A DNA stretch of 64,000 bases from Luteolibacter sp. Y139 (lineage in GTDB: Bacteria > Verrucomicrobiota > Verrucomicrobiia > Verrucomicrobiales > Akkermansiaceae). The notes under the pieces are model-generated. The model was not told where the DNA came from. It worked only from the letters and a program-made list of their open reading frames with translations, and did not search any database. The first letter of the stretch is position 1; the number at the start of each line of letters is the position of its first letter. Positions 17,622-25,679 of this stretch are shown here, piece by piece. Position numbers and translations under genes: made by a program. The DNA lies in contig NZ_JBBUKT010000005.1 in assembly GCF_038066715.1 (NCBI RefSeq), positions 372,001 to 436,000 on the forward strand. The letters are read 5' to 3'.

Positions 17622-18218
17622 ATGAAAATCCGGGCCCTCACTGCTTGTCTCGGCTTTGCGCTGTTCCTGCCTGCCTGCCGAAAGCCGGCCGAGGTGACCG
17701 TGGATGAAGAGCGCCCGCTGACGATGCGCGACGAGCAGGTGAAGCTGGATGCGACCAGCAACGATCGTTTCCAAGCGCCCGGCGGCGCGACCAGCAATCC
17801 CTTCCTCGCTGGAAAGGTGCCCGAGGGCTGGCTGGAGATGCCGGGGAATCAATTCCGCCTGCTGAACTATCGCTTCGGCTCTGGGGGCGAGGTGGCGGTG
17901 GGACTTTCCTCCGGTGGCCTGACGGACAACGTGAACCGCTGGCTCCGCCAATTCGACAAGGACCCGGTCACCGATGGCGACGTGGCGAAGCTTGAGAAGG
18001 GCGCCGTGGTGGGAATCGAGGGTGTGTGGGTCGCCGCCGAGGGCGACTATATGCCCGGCATGGGCCAGTCCGCCCGCCCGAAACAGGCGCTCTACGGTCT
18101 GGTCGCCCAGGATGCGGGCCGGGTGATCACGGTGAAAATGACCGGCCCGGCCGAAGAAGTTGCAGCGCAGAAAGAAGCGCTGAAAGTGTTCGTGGCGGCC
18201 CTTCGCAGACGGGAATAA
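17622..18218 (+). CDS. Lipoprotein of unknown function preceding the ResB/CcsA genes
   Basis: 198 residues from the ATG at 17622, chosen because it gives a lipoprotein signal (MKIRALTACLGFALFLPACRK, lipobox LPAC). The mature part is ~180 residues; WLEMPGNQFRLLNYRFGSGGEVAVGLS and the C-terminal KMTGPAEEVAAQKEALKVF suggest a PsbP/DUF1795-like small alpha/beta fold, but I cannot name the family. It lies 64 bp ahead of the ResB gene on the same strand, so it may be part of the cytochrome c maturation operon and act on the periplasmic side (inference). Confidence 0.75.
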   Translation: MKIRALTACLGFALFLPACRKPAEVTVDEERPLTMRDEQVKLDATSNDRFQAPGGATSNPFLAGKVPEGWLEMPGNQFRLLNYRFGSGGEVAVGLSSGGLTDNVNRWLRQFDKDPVTDGDVAKLEKGAVVGIEGVWVAAEGDYMPGMGQSARPKQALYGLVAQDAGRVITVKMTGPAEEVAAQKEALKVFVAALRRRE

Positions 18219-18282
18219 GCCGCTGTCCCGCTCCTCTTGAACGACCCCGCCCGCTTGACCCGTAACCCGCTGCCCTGATCTG

Positions 18283-19548
18283 ATGAACGATTCCGCCCGC
18301 CAGTCGATCCCTGCCCGCATTTATCACATGCTGGCAAGTTTCGGCCTCGCGACCATCCTGCTCCTGATCCTGCTGCTTGAAACGTGGACGGCGACGCTGG
18401 AGATGAAGCTGAACGGGCTGTTTCCGACGGTTCAGAAGTATTTCGACATTCACAACTGGTATGTGTTCCCCGACGCGGGGATCTTCAATGAAAAGGCGGT
18501 GGGCAAACTTCTCCCGCCCCTGCCCGGTGGCTACTGGGTGTGTGCGCTGCTGGCGCTGAACCTGACGCTGGGTGGCATCATCCGGATGCGGAAGGGCTGG
18601 AAGACGGCGGGCGTGCTGATGTCCCACTTCGCCATCGTTTTCATGATCGTGGCGGGTGGCGTGGCGCAGCTGAAGGAAGAGCGCGGCGTGATGATGCTGA
18701 GCGAGGATGACAAGGGCCTGCCGAAGACCGCGGACTATGCGAGCTCGCTGACCGAGACGAGCATCGAGATCACCGAGGTGAAGGACGGCAAGGCCGTGGG
18801 GCCGGTGCAGTTCGTGAAGGATGCCTACTACTCGGATCTCGGGCCGGAGCAGCACCGGAAGGTGATGCTGCCGAAGCTGCCCTTCGATCTCGAGGTGCAG
18901 GGTTACGTCCAGAACGCGAAGGCGATGTCCACGGCGAGCATGGCACCGGAACGCGGTGAGCCGGTGGTGGACGGGTGGTTCATTTTCTCACGCGAGCGGA
19001 ACAAGGACACCGAGATGGATACGCCGGGCGTCCATGCGCGGATCGTGCCCCGCGACGGTGGCAGCGGCCAGGTGATGCTGCTGGTGACGAGCGATCCGGA
19101 CTCGTTCACGCCGCGCGCGCCGGTGACGGTGAAGTCGGGTGACCGGACCTTCCTGGTGCGGCTCGACAAGCGGGTGTGGCCCGTGCCCTTCAAGGTGACG
19201 CTGGTGGATGCGCGGTCCGAGTATCATCCGAACACGAACCGTCCGAAGCTTTTCGAAAGTGACATCATCCGCACGCAGGACGGGCACGAGACGAAGCACT
19301 TCATCGAGATGAACAAGCCGCTGCGGCAGGAGGGACTGACCCTCTACCAGCGGACCATGATGAATGGTCCGGGCGGCGCTGCGACCGAGGCGACCATCTC
19401 CGGCTTCGAAGTGGTGCGGAATCCCTCCGACAAGTGGCCGGAGTGGAGCATCTACGTCGCCGGCTTCGGCCTGGTCCTGCATTTCCTTCTCAAGCTCGGG
19501 ACCTTCCTGTTCCGTGGTAAGTCCACTCCTGCCCCGCAATCGACATGA
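18283..19548 (+). CDS. ResB/CcsB-like cytochrome c biogenesis protein
   Basis: 421 residues. It works with CcsA/ResC to move haem to the outside of the membrane and attach it to apocytochrome c (system II). N-terminal membrane helix at ~16-36 (MLASFGLATILLLILLLETW), further helices near 85-100 and 110-130, a large extracytoplasmic beta-rich region, and a last helix near residue 400 (WSIYVAGFGLVLHFLLKLG). The ResB arrangement of helices and the position right before ccsA support the call. Its stop overlaps the next start by 4 bp (ATGA). Confidence 0.88.
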   Translation: MNDSARQSIPARIYHMLASFGLATILLLILLLETWTATLEMKLNGLFPTVQKYFDIHNWYVFPDAGIFNEKAVGKLLPPLPGGYWVCALLALNLTLGGIIRMRKGWKTAGVLMSHFAIVFMIVAGGVAQLKEERGVMMLSEDDKGLPKTADYASSLTETSIEITEVKDGKAVGPVQFVKDAYYSDLGPEQHRKVMLPKLPFDLEVQGYVQNAKAMSTASMAPERGEPVVDGWFIFSRERNKDTEMDTPGVHARIVPRDGGSGQVMLLVTSDPDSFTPRAPVTVKSGDRTFLVRLDKRVWPVPFKVTLVDARSEYHPNTNRPKLFESDIIRTQDGHETKHFIEMNKPLRQEGLTLYQRTMMNGPGGAATEATISGFEVVRNPSDKWPEWSIYVAGFGLVLHFLLKLGTFLFRGKSTPAPQST

Positions 19549-21563
19549 AAGCCAATATCGGACGTTGGATTGTTTTCGCCCTCGGGCTGTTCGCTGTCGT
19601 GGGTATCCTGATCTTCGCGGTGCGCGATAGCCAGCCGGAAGGGGATACGCGCAAGGTGGCGGACTACACCCCGTGGGATCAAGAGACGCTGGATCTGGCC
19701 GCGCTGCTGCCGGTGCAGGATGGCGGACGCATCAAGCCGCTGGGCACCTATGCGGGCTTCAGCATGCTGGGCCTGCACGGCGCGCGGAAGATGGAGATCC
19801 TGGGCAAGGACGACAAGAAGGTCATCCTGAAGCCGCTCGACTGGATGCTCGATTGCATGTTCCGGCCGGAGCTGGCGGATCAATTGCCGACCTTCCGCTT
19901 GGATAACTCGGAAGTGCTGGAAGCCGTGGGTGTGAAGGCCCGCGGTCGACGTGACCGCTACAGCTACAACGATCTCAAGCCGGGCCTGGACAAGCTGCGC
20001 GAGCTTTCCGTGTCGTATGAGCAAATCCAGCGGCAGGATCCGAAGCAGCTGAAGGCGGTGGAGGAGCAGACGCTGGCGCTGGCCTATAGTGTGCGGACCT
20101 ATGAGTTCCTGACGGGCTATATGAACTTCGCGCGGAATGGACTGCTGCCGGCATCGTCCGCGAAGGAAGGAAAGATCCTGCCGGTCAGCGAGGTGATGCA
20201 GGCGGCGCCGAAGATCCGCGCAGAGCTGAAGGCGGCGGCCGAAGGCAAGCAGGCATCGAGCGAGGTGCAGACGATCACGGTGCTGATCGAGCAGGCGGCG
20301 AACTCGGCGAAGTTCGGCCTCAATCTTTTCCCGCCGTCCAACAAGGACGACAAGGCGTGGCTCAGCGCGGGCGACCGCATCTTCCACATCTTCACCGGGC
20401 TGACGCGCGAGCCGGAGCAATCGATCAAGGATATCAAGCTGCTGGAGGATGTGGCGCAGTCGCTCAAGGACGGGCAGCCTGCTTTCCGCGAGAAATTCTC
20501 TGCATGGGAAAGCAGCGTGGTGGAGCGCGCGAAGGCTCGTGACGAGTATCGCTCGATCCCGCTGGAGGCGGACTACTTCAAGAAGAACTGGTTCATCTAC
20601 GCGCTCGTCTGGTTCCTGTTCGCGGTGGTGACTTCGGCGGTGATGTTTTTCGCGGGTCGCTCGAAGGCCGGGCGCATCGCTCACTGGGCCACGGTCAGTT
20701 TCCTGGGACTCGGGCTGATTTACATGATCATCCCGATCACGAAGCGGTCGATCATCATGGGGCGTCCGCCGGTGGGGAATCTCTACGATACGATCATCTT
20801 CATCTGCGCGGCGGTGGTCGCCTTCGGGTTGTTAGTCGAGTGGATGACGCGGAAGCGTTTCGTGCTCGGGATCACGCCGCTTGTGGCGGCGTTCATGATC
20901 GTGCTGGCCCGCCGCTTCGAGGTGGGCGAGGGGAAGGATCACCTGGATCCATTGATCGCGGTGCTGCGGTCGAACTACTGGCTGACGATTCACGTGCTCA
21001 CGATCAGCCTCGGCTATGCGGCGGGTCTGATCACGGCGCTGCTGTCGATCGTTTACCTGATGATGCGGACGCTGGGTCTGGATGGCGGCGATGTTTCGCT
21101 GCGGCGCTCGGTGACGCGTGCGGTGTATGGGTGCGTGTGCCTGACGCTGACGCTGTCGCTGATCGGCACGGTGCTCGGTGGCATCTGGGCGAATGATTCG
21201 TGGGGTCGCTTCTGGGGCTGGGACCCGAAGGAGAACGGCGCGCTGATGATCGTGCTGTGGAGCCTGGCGATTTTGCATGCCCGCCTCGGTGGCTACATCA
21301 AGGAGTGGGGGCTGCACCTGTGCGCGATGTTCGGCGCGATCATCGTGGCCTTCTCGTGGTGGCACGTGAATTTCCTGAGCGTGGGCCTGCACAACTATGG
21401 CTTTTCGGCGGACAAGAAGTTCTGGCTGCTGATCTTCTATGGCTTGATGGGACTGTTCATGCTGTGGGGTGCAATCGCGGCGCTGGTGGAGAAGATGCAG
21501 AAGAAGCGGCCGAAGAGTGGGGCTGAGGTTCCGGTCGGTTTGCCTTCGAAGCCGGTGGGTTGA
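19545..21563 (+). CDS. CcsA/ResC-like cytochrome c assembly protein
   Basis: 672 residues, longer than a minimal CcsA because of a ~330-residue extracytoplasmic N-terminal region after the first helix. The C-terminal half has about eight membrane helices and the haem-handling WWD-type motif WGRFWGWDPKENGALM, plus conserved His residues (LTIHVLTISLGYAAGL; SWWHVNFLSVGLHNYGFS). Forms a complex with ResB in the cytoplasmic membrane. Translationally coupled to the preceding gene (4-bp overlap). Confidence 0.92.
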   Translation: MKANIGRWIVFALGLFAVVGILIFAVRDSQPEGDTRKVADYTPWDQETLDLAALLPVQDGGRIKPLGTYAGFSMLGLHGARKMEILGKDDKKVILKPLDWMLDCMFRPELADQLPTFRLDNSEVLEAVGVKARGRRDRYSYNDLKPGLDKLRELSVSYEQIQRQDPKQLKAVEEQTLALAYSVRTYEFLTGYMNFARNGLLPASSAKEGKILPVSEVMQAAPKIRAELKAAAEGKQASSEVQTITVLIEQAANSAKFGLNLFPPSNKDDKAWLSAGDRIFHIFTGLTREPEQSIKDIKLLEDVAQSLKDGQPAFREKFSAWESSVVERAKARDEYRSIPLEADYFKKNWFIYALVWFLFAVVTSAVMFFAGRSKAGRIAHWATVSFLGLGLIYMIIPITKRSIIMGRPPVGNLYDTIIFICAAVVAFGLLVEWMTRKRFVLGITPLVAAFMIVLARRFEVGEGKDHLDPLIAVLRSNYWLTIHVLTISLGYAAGLITALLSIVYLMMRTLGLDGGDVSLRRSVTRAVYGCVCLTLTLSLIGTVLGGIWANDSWGRFWGWDPKENGALMIVLWSLAILHARLGGYIKEWGLHLCAMFGAIIVAFSWWHVNFLSVGLHNYGFSADKKFWLLIFYGLMGLFMLWGAIAALVEKMQKKRPKSGAEVPVGLPSKPVG

Positions 21564-21722
21564 GGGAGTCGTTGGTGGAAACGCAGGCGCGTTCGTGAGA
21601 ACGCGAGGGTGAGGTCGGCTTCACTCGCTGCTTCCGCGGTGTCACCACCGCGCCTACGGAGGGTGGGGCGGACCGCGCTACATTCTATTGCGGGCTGCCC
21701 GGTCCGTCCGTAGATCTTCCTT

Positions 21723-22652
21723 GTGAGCGGGAACTGGACTTTCAAATCCGTCGCCATCGTTGGTTCGGGAGCGATCGGGCTTTATTATGGGGCGCGGCTT
21801 GCGGCGAATGGGGAGGATGTGCGGTTTCTACTGAAGTCGGATTATGATGCGGTGCGGCGCGACGGGATTCGCGTCGAGAGTGTGGCGGGGGATTTGCATC
21901 TGCCGGAGGTGCAGGGCTTCCGTAGCTCGGCGGAGATCGGGCCGGTGGACCTGGTCATCGTGGCTTGGAAGACGACTTCGAATCATCTGTTAGGCGAGGT
22001 GCTGCCGCCGCTGCTGCATGAGGGGACGCAGGTGCTGACCTTGCAGAACGGGCTGGGGAACTGTGAGCAGATCGCGGAGATCGTGGGTCCCGAGCGGGTG
22101 CTGGGTGCGCTTTGTTTCGTGTGCCTGAATCGCATCGCTCCCGGCCATGTCAGCCACACTGCCGGCGGCAGGATCAGCGTGGGGGAGTTCGTGAATGATG
22201 ACCGTGGGCGTGGGCCGGAGATTGCGCGGCGTTTCACGGCGGCTGGGATTCCGACGGAAGCGGCGCCGCTGCTGGCGGCGGCGCAGTGGACGAAGCTGGT
22301 GTGGAATATTCCCTTCAATGGGCTCGCGATTGCCGAGGGCGGGGTGACCACGGATATCCTGTTAGCCACGCTCGGGGTGGAAGATGAGATCCGCGCGCTG
22401 ATGGCGGAGGTGATTGGCGCGGCGCGGGCGCAGGGGCTGGCGCTGGAGGACTCGCTGATCGATTTCAATGTGGAGCGGACGCGGCCGATGGGGCCTTACC
22501 GGCCATCGAGCATGATCGACTATGTGGAGGGCAGGGAGGTGGAGTTTGATTCGATCTGGGCGGAGCCGCTGCGGCGGGCGAAGGCTGCAGGTATGAGCGT
22601 GCCTCACATGGAGCGGCTGGCGGGACGCATTCGGGAGCGGCTTGGGCAGTAG
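21723..22652 (+). CDS. panE: 2-dehydropantoate 2-reductase (ketopantoate reductase)
   Basis: 309 residues with a GTG start. Reduces ketopantoate to pantoate with NADPH for CoA synthesis. N-terminal Rossmann motif VAIVGSGAIGLYYGARLA, NGLGNCEQI at ~100, LVWNIPFNGLA with the catalytic Lys region (QWTKLVWN), and the C-terminal RPSSMIDYVEGREVEFD typical of the family. PanE-like paralogs of other function exist, so the substrate is inferred. The stop codon lies inside the left end of a 53-bp palindromic repeat. Confidence 0.88.
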   Translation: MSGNWTFKSVAIVGSGAIGLYYGARLAANGEDVRFLLKSDYDAVRRDGIRVESVAGDLHLPEVQGFRSSAEIGPVDLVIVAWKTTSNHLLGEVLPPLLHEGTQVLTLQNGLGNCEQIAEIVGPERVLGALCFVCLNRIAPGHVSHTAGGRISVGEFVNDDRGRGPEIARRFTAAGIPTEAAPLLAAAQWTKLVWNIPFNGLAIAEGGVTTDILLATLGVEDEIRALMAEVIGAARAQGLALEDSLIDFNVERTRPMGPYRPSSMIDYVEGREVEFDSIWAEPLRRAKAAGMSVPHMERLAGRIRERLGQ

Positions 22653-22699
22653 TGTGGACGTGGTGTCTGTAACGCGTCGACGGAACGTCGACACCCCTT
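22647..22699 (+). repeat. 53-bp double-palindrome repeat, copy 2
   Basis: Right half intact (GTCGACGGAACGTCGAC followed by ACCCCTT). The left half is degenerate: TGTGGAC is kept but its partner GTCCACA reads GTCTGTA. The first 6 bp overlap the end of panE including its TAG stop. Confidence 0.75.
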
Positions 22700-22703
22700 A
22701 GGG

Positions 22704-22779
22704 CCACGGGATTCATTCCGCTTTTCCGGACTGGCGAGCCCTGCCGTCCAAGCGGGATGAATCCCGCGCTCCCAGTGGG
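22704..22779. repeat. Inverted repeat upstream of the phosphorylase gene
   Basis: CGGGATTCATTCCGC (~22707) and GCGGGATGAATCCCG (~22752) are near-complementary arms; the right arm is followed by cgctcccagtggg. The right arm plus this tail recurs at 23590 on the other side of the phosphorylase gene. No promoter could be picked out with confidence in the remaining ~65 bp. Confidence 0.6.
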
Positions 22780-22846
22780 GACGGCGACATTCGCGCCGGG
22801 CCACTTGGGGTTTGATGTGAGGGGCTGATCCGGTCCACGATGTGGC

Positions 22847-23584
22847 ATGGCTGAACCGGTGGGTATCGTGTTAGGGTCGGGACTCGGTCCCTTGGCGGAT
22901 CGCGTGGCAGTGACGAAGACCGTGGGATTTGCCGAGGCGGGGTTGCCGGTTTCTTCCGTGAAAGGTCACGCAGGGCGCTTTCTTTTTGGCACGCTTGGCG
23001 GTCGTGAGGTGATCGTGATGCAGGGGAGGGTGCACCTTTACGAAGGGCATGATGCGAAGGCGATCACCGCGGGAGTGCGGTGGTTTTATGAGCAGGGAGT
23101 GCGGCACATCATTCTCACGAATGCCGCCGGCACGCTGAATGAGGATCATGCGCCGGGGACCTGGATGATGCTGAATGATCATCTCAATCTGACGGGCACG
23201 TCGCCGCTGGAGGGCGGGCCGAACTTCATCGACATGACGCAGGTCTACGATGCCGAGGCGATGCTGGAGTTCCACTCGCTGGCCACGGAGCGGAAGGTGC
23301 TGCTCCACGAGGGCGTGTATGCCGGGCTACGAGGGCCGCAGTACGAAACGCCGGCCGAGATCCGGATGCTGCGGGCGATGGGCGCGGATGCGGTGGGGAT
23401 GAGCACCGTGCTGGAGGCGATCCAGGCGCGTGCGCTGGGGATGAAGGTCAGCGCTTTCTCTTGTCTCACCAATTGGGCGGCCGGGATGTCGCCGGAGGAA
23501 CTGAATCACGCGGAGGTGATTGAGACCGGCGCGGCTGCGGCGGGGGAGATGATGGGGCTGCTGGAGGCCTGGTGCGGGCTGTAG
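22847..23584 (+). CDS. Purine-nucleoside phosphorylase
   Basis: 245 residues, PNP/MTAP family (trimeric type). Splits purine nucleosides with phosphate. Phosphate-binding IVLGSGLGPLADRV at residues ~7-20, VKGHAGRFLFG, MQGRVHLYEGHD, the Asn/Glu region ILTNAAGTLN, YAGLRGPQYETPAEIRMLRAMGADAVGMSTV, and the base-binding NWAAGMSPEELNHAEV. At 245 residues it is slightly shorter at the N-terminus than the usual ~270. Monocistronic between two repeats. Confidence 0.92.
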   Translation: MAEPVGIVLGSGLGPLADRVAVTKTVGFAEAGLPVSSVKGHAGRFLFGTLGGREVIVMQGRVHLYEGHDAKAITAGVRWFYEQGVRHIILTNAAGTLNEDHAPGTWMMLNDHLNLTGTSPLEGGPNFIDMTQVYDAEAMLEFHSLATERKVLLHEGVYAGLRGPQYETPAEIRMLRAMGADAVGMSTVLEAIQARALGMKVSAFSCLTNWAAGMSPEELNHAEVIETGAAAAGEMMGLLEAWCGL

Positions 23585-23589
23585 CAGTC

Positions 23590-23618
23590 GGGCGGGATGA
23601 ATCCCGCGGTCCCAGTGG
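23590..23618. repeat. Short repeat shared with the upstream side of the phosphorylase gene
   Basis: gcgggatgaatcccgc followed by ggtcccagtggg; 22752-22779 reads the same apart from one base. Self-complementary (GCGGGAT/ATCCCGC), so it can form a small hairpin between the two convergent genes. Confidence 0.65.
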
Positions 23619-23626
23619 GCTGACGG

Positions 23627-24055
23627 TCAGTTCAGGGCCTTCTCAGGCTCCGGAGTGGCTGCCTGCCGATTCTTTTTCGGCTGGAACGGCGTCACGAAGG
23701 CATCGTCGAAGTCGAAGGCAGCGGCGAAGTCTTCCTTGGTGTCACTGTCCTGCTTGCCGAACATCTGCTCGTCGATGAGGTGGAAGACCATCTCGCCGAT
23801 GTCGCCGCTTTCGCGGACGCCCCACTCGTGCATGAGGGTCGCGGCCATGGGGCCGAATTGCTCCAGCGCGAGGTCGCGGTAGCCGACGCAGAGTTCCTTG
23901 CCGGAGACGTGCCGCGGTTCGCCGTTGTTCGACTCGGAGGCGCGCTTCAGCGTGAAATCGAGCGATTCCTTCAAGAAAAGGTAGGCCAGCGGATCGTATC
24001 GCTTCTCGCGCTTCAAGATCGCTTCGACCGCTTGCTCGAACTGCAGTGCCTTCAT
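23627..24055 (-). CDS. Verrucomicrobia/Planctomycetes-restricted protein (Minf_1886-like), paralog A
   Basis: 142 residues from the ATG at 24055 (MKALQFEQAVEAILKREKRYD); an upstream in-frame extension looks non-native. The core is YLFLKESLDFTLKRA, HVSGKELCVGYRDLALEQFGPMAATLMHEWGV, GDIGEMVFHLIDEQMFGKQDSDTKEDFAAAFDFDDAF. I know this as an uncharacterised family confined to Planctomycetes and Verrucomicrobia. Helical, cytosolic, no catalytic motif evident. Tandem with a second copy 101 bp upstream. The C-terminus adds a short Lys/Glu/Pro tail. Confidence 0.82.
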   Translation of the reverse strand: MKALQFEQAVEAILKREKRYDPLAYLFLKESLDFTLKRASESNNGEPRHVSGKELCVGYRDLALEQFGPMAATLMHEWGVRESGDIGEMVFHLIDEQMFGKQDSDTKEDFAAAFDFDDAFVTPFQPKKNRQAATPEPEKALN

Positions 24056-24156
24056 TCGCAGGAGAGGATGCCCGGTTCCTTTGACGGAGTCAAAGCCGTT
24101 AGCTAACGGGCGACTTCCTTGGATTTCCGGGGCCAAGCGGGGCTACTTACGTAGAA

Positions 24157-24549
24157 CTACGTCCGTTCATCCTCGGGGCCGCCTTCATGCTGCAGGTCAT
24201 CGAAATCGAATACCGCAGCGAAGTCCTCTTTCTTGTCACTATCCAGTTTGCAGAGGATCTGCGCGTCGATCAGGAGGTAGACCATTTCGCCGATATCCGC
24301 GCTGCCGCGCAGGCCCCACTTCAGCATCAAGCTCGAGGTGCCCGAGCCGAATTGCTCCAGTGCCAGATCGCGAAAACCAAGGCTCAGTTCCTGACCGGTG
24401 ACCTGGCGAAACTGGCCGCCATTGTCTTGTGCCACCCGCCAGAGTGTGAAATCGAGCGCTTCCTTTAGGAAGTAGTACGCCAGCTCGTGGTAGCGTTTCT
24501 CCCGTTCCAAGATCAAATCGACTGCCAGCTCGAAAAGTTGTGGGGACAT
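24157..24549 (-). CDS. Verrucomicrobia/Planctomycetes-restricted protein (Minf_1886-like), paralog B
   Basis: 130 residues, alignable end to end with its neighbour: EREKRYHELAYYFLKEALDFTLWR, VTGQELSLGFRDLALEQFGSG, SADIGEMVYLLIDAQILCKLDSDKKEDFAAVFDFDD. Function unknown. The two copies differ at many positions, so the duplication is old. The conserved acidic end (KEDFAA-FDFDD) suggests it binds a partner (inference). Confidence 0.8.
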   Translation of the reverse strand: MSPQLFELAVDLILEREKRYHELAYYFLKEALDFTLWRVAQDNGGQFRQVTGQELSLGFRDLALEQFGSGTSSLMLKWGLRGSADIGEMVYLLIDAQILCKLDSDKKEDFAAVFDFDDLQHEGGPEDERT

Positions 24550-24638
24550 TCACCGAAGAGATTGCCCGTTTCATTTCGAGAAGTCAAAGCCACCGGGCGG
24601 AGCGAAGCACGCGATGGCAGGCGGACGGTTTTCTCCCG

Positions 24639-25661
24639 TCATGGTCTTTTCTGCCGGGTGCGCTTTGTGAGGCGGTAGCGTTGGACCGGGCTGCGCGGCG
24701 AGGCGGGATTGGTCATCTCGATCCGTCCCGAAGCTAGCGCGGGCTGGAGGTAGCTTTTTTGGAAAGAAGGCCTGTGGGTTAGACCCAACCGCTGCATCAG
24801 CTCGGCAGAGGTCACCTCTTCGGCCCCGGAGAAGCACCGGATCAGCAACCTTACTTGTTCGGTTACTTGTTCGGTTACTTGTTCGGTTACTTGTTCGGTC
24901 GCTGGAAGCGAATCAAGAGCGTCGCGGATGGCGGTCAGCATGAATTCCGCGAAGGGTGCGGCGTCCGCTTGCCGGTCCGCTTCACCCAATGCGGCATAGT
25001 AGGCTTCCTGGCGTTCGCTGATGAGGCTCTCCACGGGCAGGTAGGCGAGATCCGCATGCCACGAGGCGAGGGCCAGCGATTGCCAAAGCCTGCCCATGCG
25101 GCCGTTGCCGTCGGCGAAGGGGTGGATGAACTCGATCTCGTAGTGGAGGATCGAGCTGGCGACCAGTGGGTGGTGGTCGGTGGTTTCCGCCCAGCGGAAG
25201 AGATCGCGCACCAGATGCTCCACGCGATTCGCGGGCGGGGCCATGTGGACGAGCTTGTCTCCCCGGTAGATGCCGACACCGCTGGAGCGGAAAGCTCCCG
25301 CTTGATCGACGAGGGCTTTCATCATGATGCCGTGGGCTGTGAGGAAATCATCGGCTGAGGTCGCCTTCCAGTCGCTGAAGCGGTCGTAGCAGAGGATGGC
25401 GTTGCGGACCTCTTGGATTTCGCGTGGCGTTCCGAGCACCCGCTTGCCTTCGAGAATGGCGGTGACCTGGTCGATGCTGAGCGTGTTATTCTCGATCGCG
25501 AGCGAGGCTTGGATGGTGCGGATGCGATTCTCGCGGCGTAGCCGTGGCGACACAGCCTCGCGTCCTTCGCCTACCCAGCGCCCCACCCGTTCGCTGATCT
25601 CTGCCACGAGCGCGACGATCCGCGACGTGAGAGTGAAGGGCGGCTGGTGAGGCTTAGGCAT
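24639..25661 (-). CDS. Fic-domain protein (probable AMP-transferase) with winged-helix C-terminus
   Basis: 340 residues from the ATG at 25661; a GTG at 25679 would add six. Fic proteins usually transfer AMP to target side chains. Counting from the GTG: the catalytic loop HPFADGNGRMGR is at 186-197, and the inhibitory motif (S/T)xxxE(G/N) is present as SLAIEN at 59-64, placing it in the class with an N-terminal self-inhibiting helix. The Fic core is followed by four copies of TEQV (261-276) and a winged-helix-like end (LGLTHRPSFQKSYLQPALASGRI). It begins 18 bp after the stop of the degenerate PBP gene, in the same direction, so co-transcription is likely. Confidence 0.9.
   Translation of the reverse strand: MPKPHQPPFTLTSRIVALVAEISERVGRWVGEGREAVSPRLRRENRIRTIQASLAIENNTLSIDQVTAILEGKRVLGTPREIQEVRNAILCYDRFSDWKATSADDFLTAHGIMMKALVDQAGAFRSSGVGIYRGDKLVHMAPPANRVEHLVRDLFRWAETTDHHPLVASSILHYEIEFIHPFADGNGRMGRLWQSLALASWHADLAYLPVESLISERQEAYYAALGEADRQADAAPFAEFMLTAIRDALDSLPATEQVTEQVTEQVTEQVRLLIRCFSGAEEVTSAELMQRLGLTHRPSFQKSYLQPALASGRIEMTNPASPRSPVQRYRLTKRTRQKRP
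24853..24900 (-). repeat. Four tandem 12-bp units in the fic gene
   Basis: acttgttcggtt is repeated three times exactly, and a fourth time with one change (final c). It encodes TEQV x4. Copy-number changes would keep the reading frame and only lengthen or shorten the linker between the Fic core and the winged helix. Confidence 0.9.
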
Positions 25662-25679
25662 GGAGATCGATATGGGCAC

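Noticed and set aside
24853-24900. CRISPR-like short repeats
   Set aside because: The four units are contiguous without spacers and encode TEQV in the fic frame.
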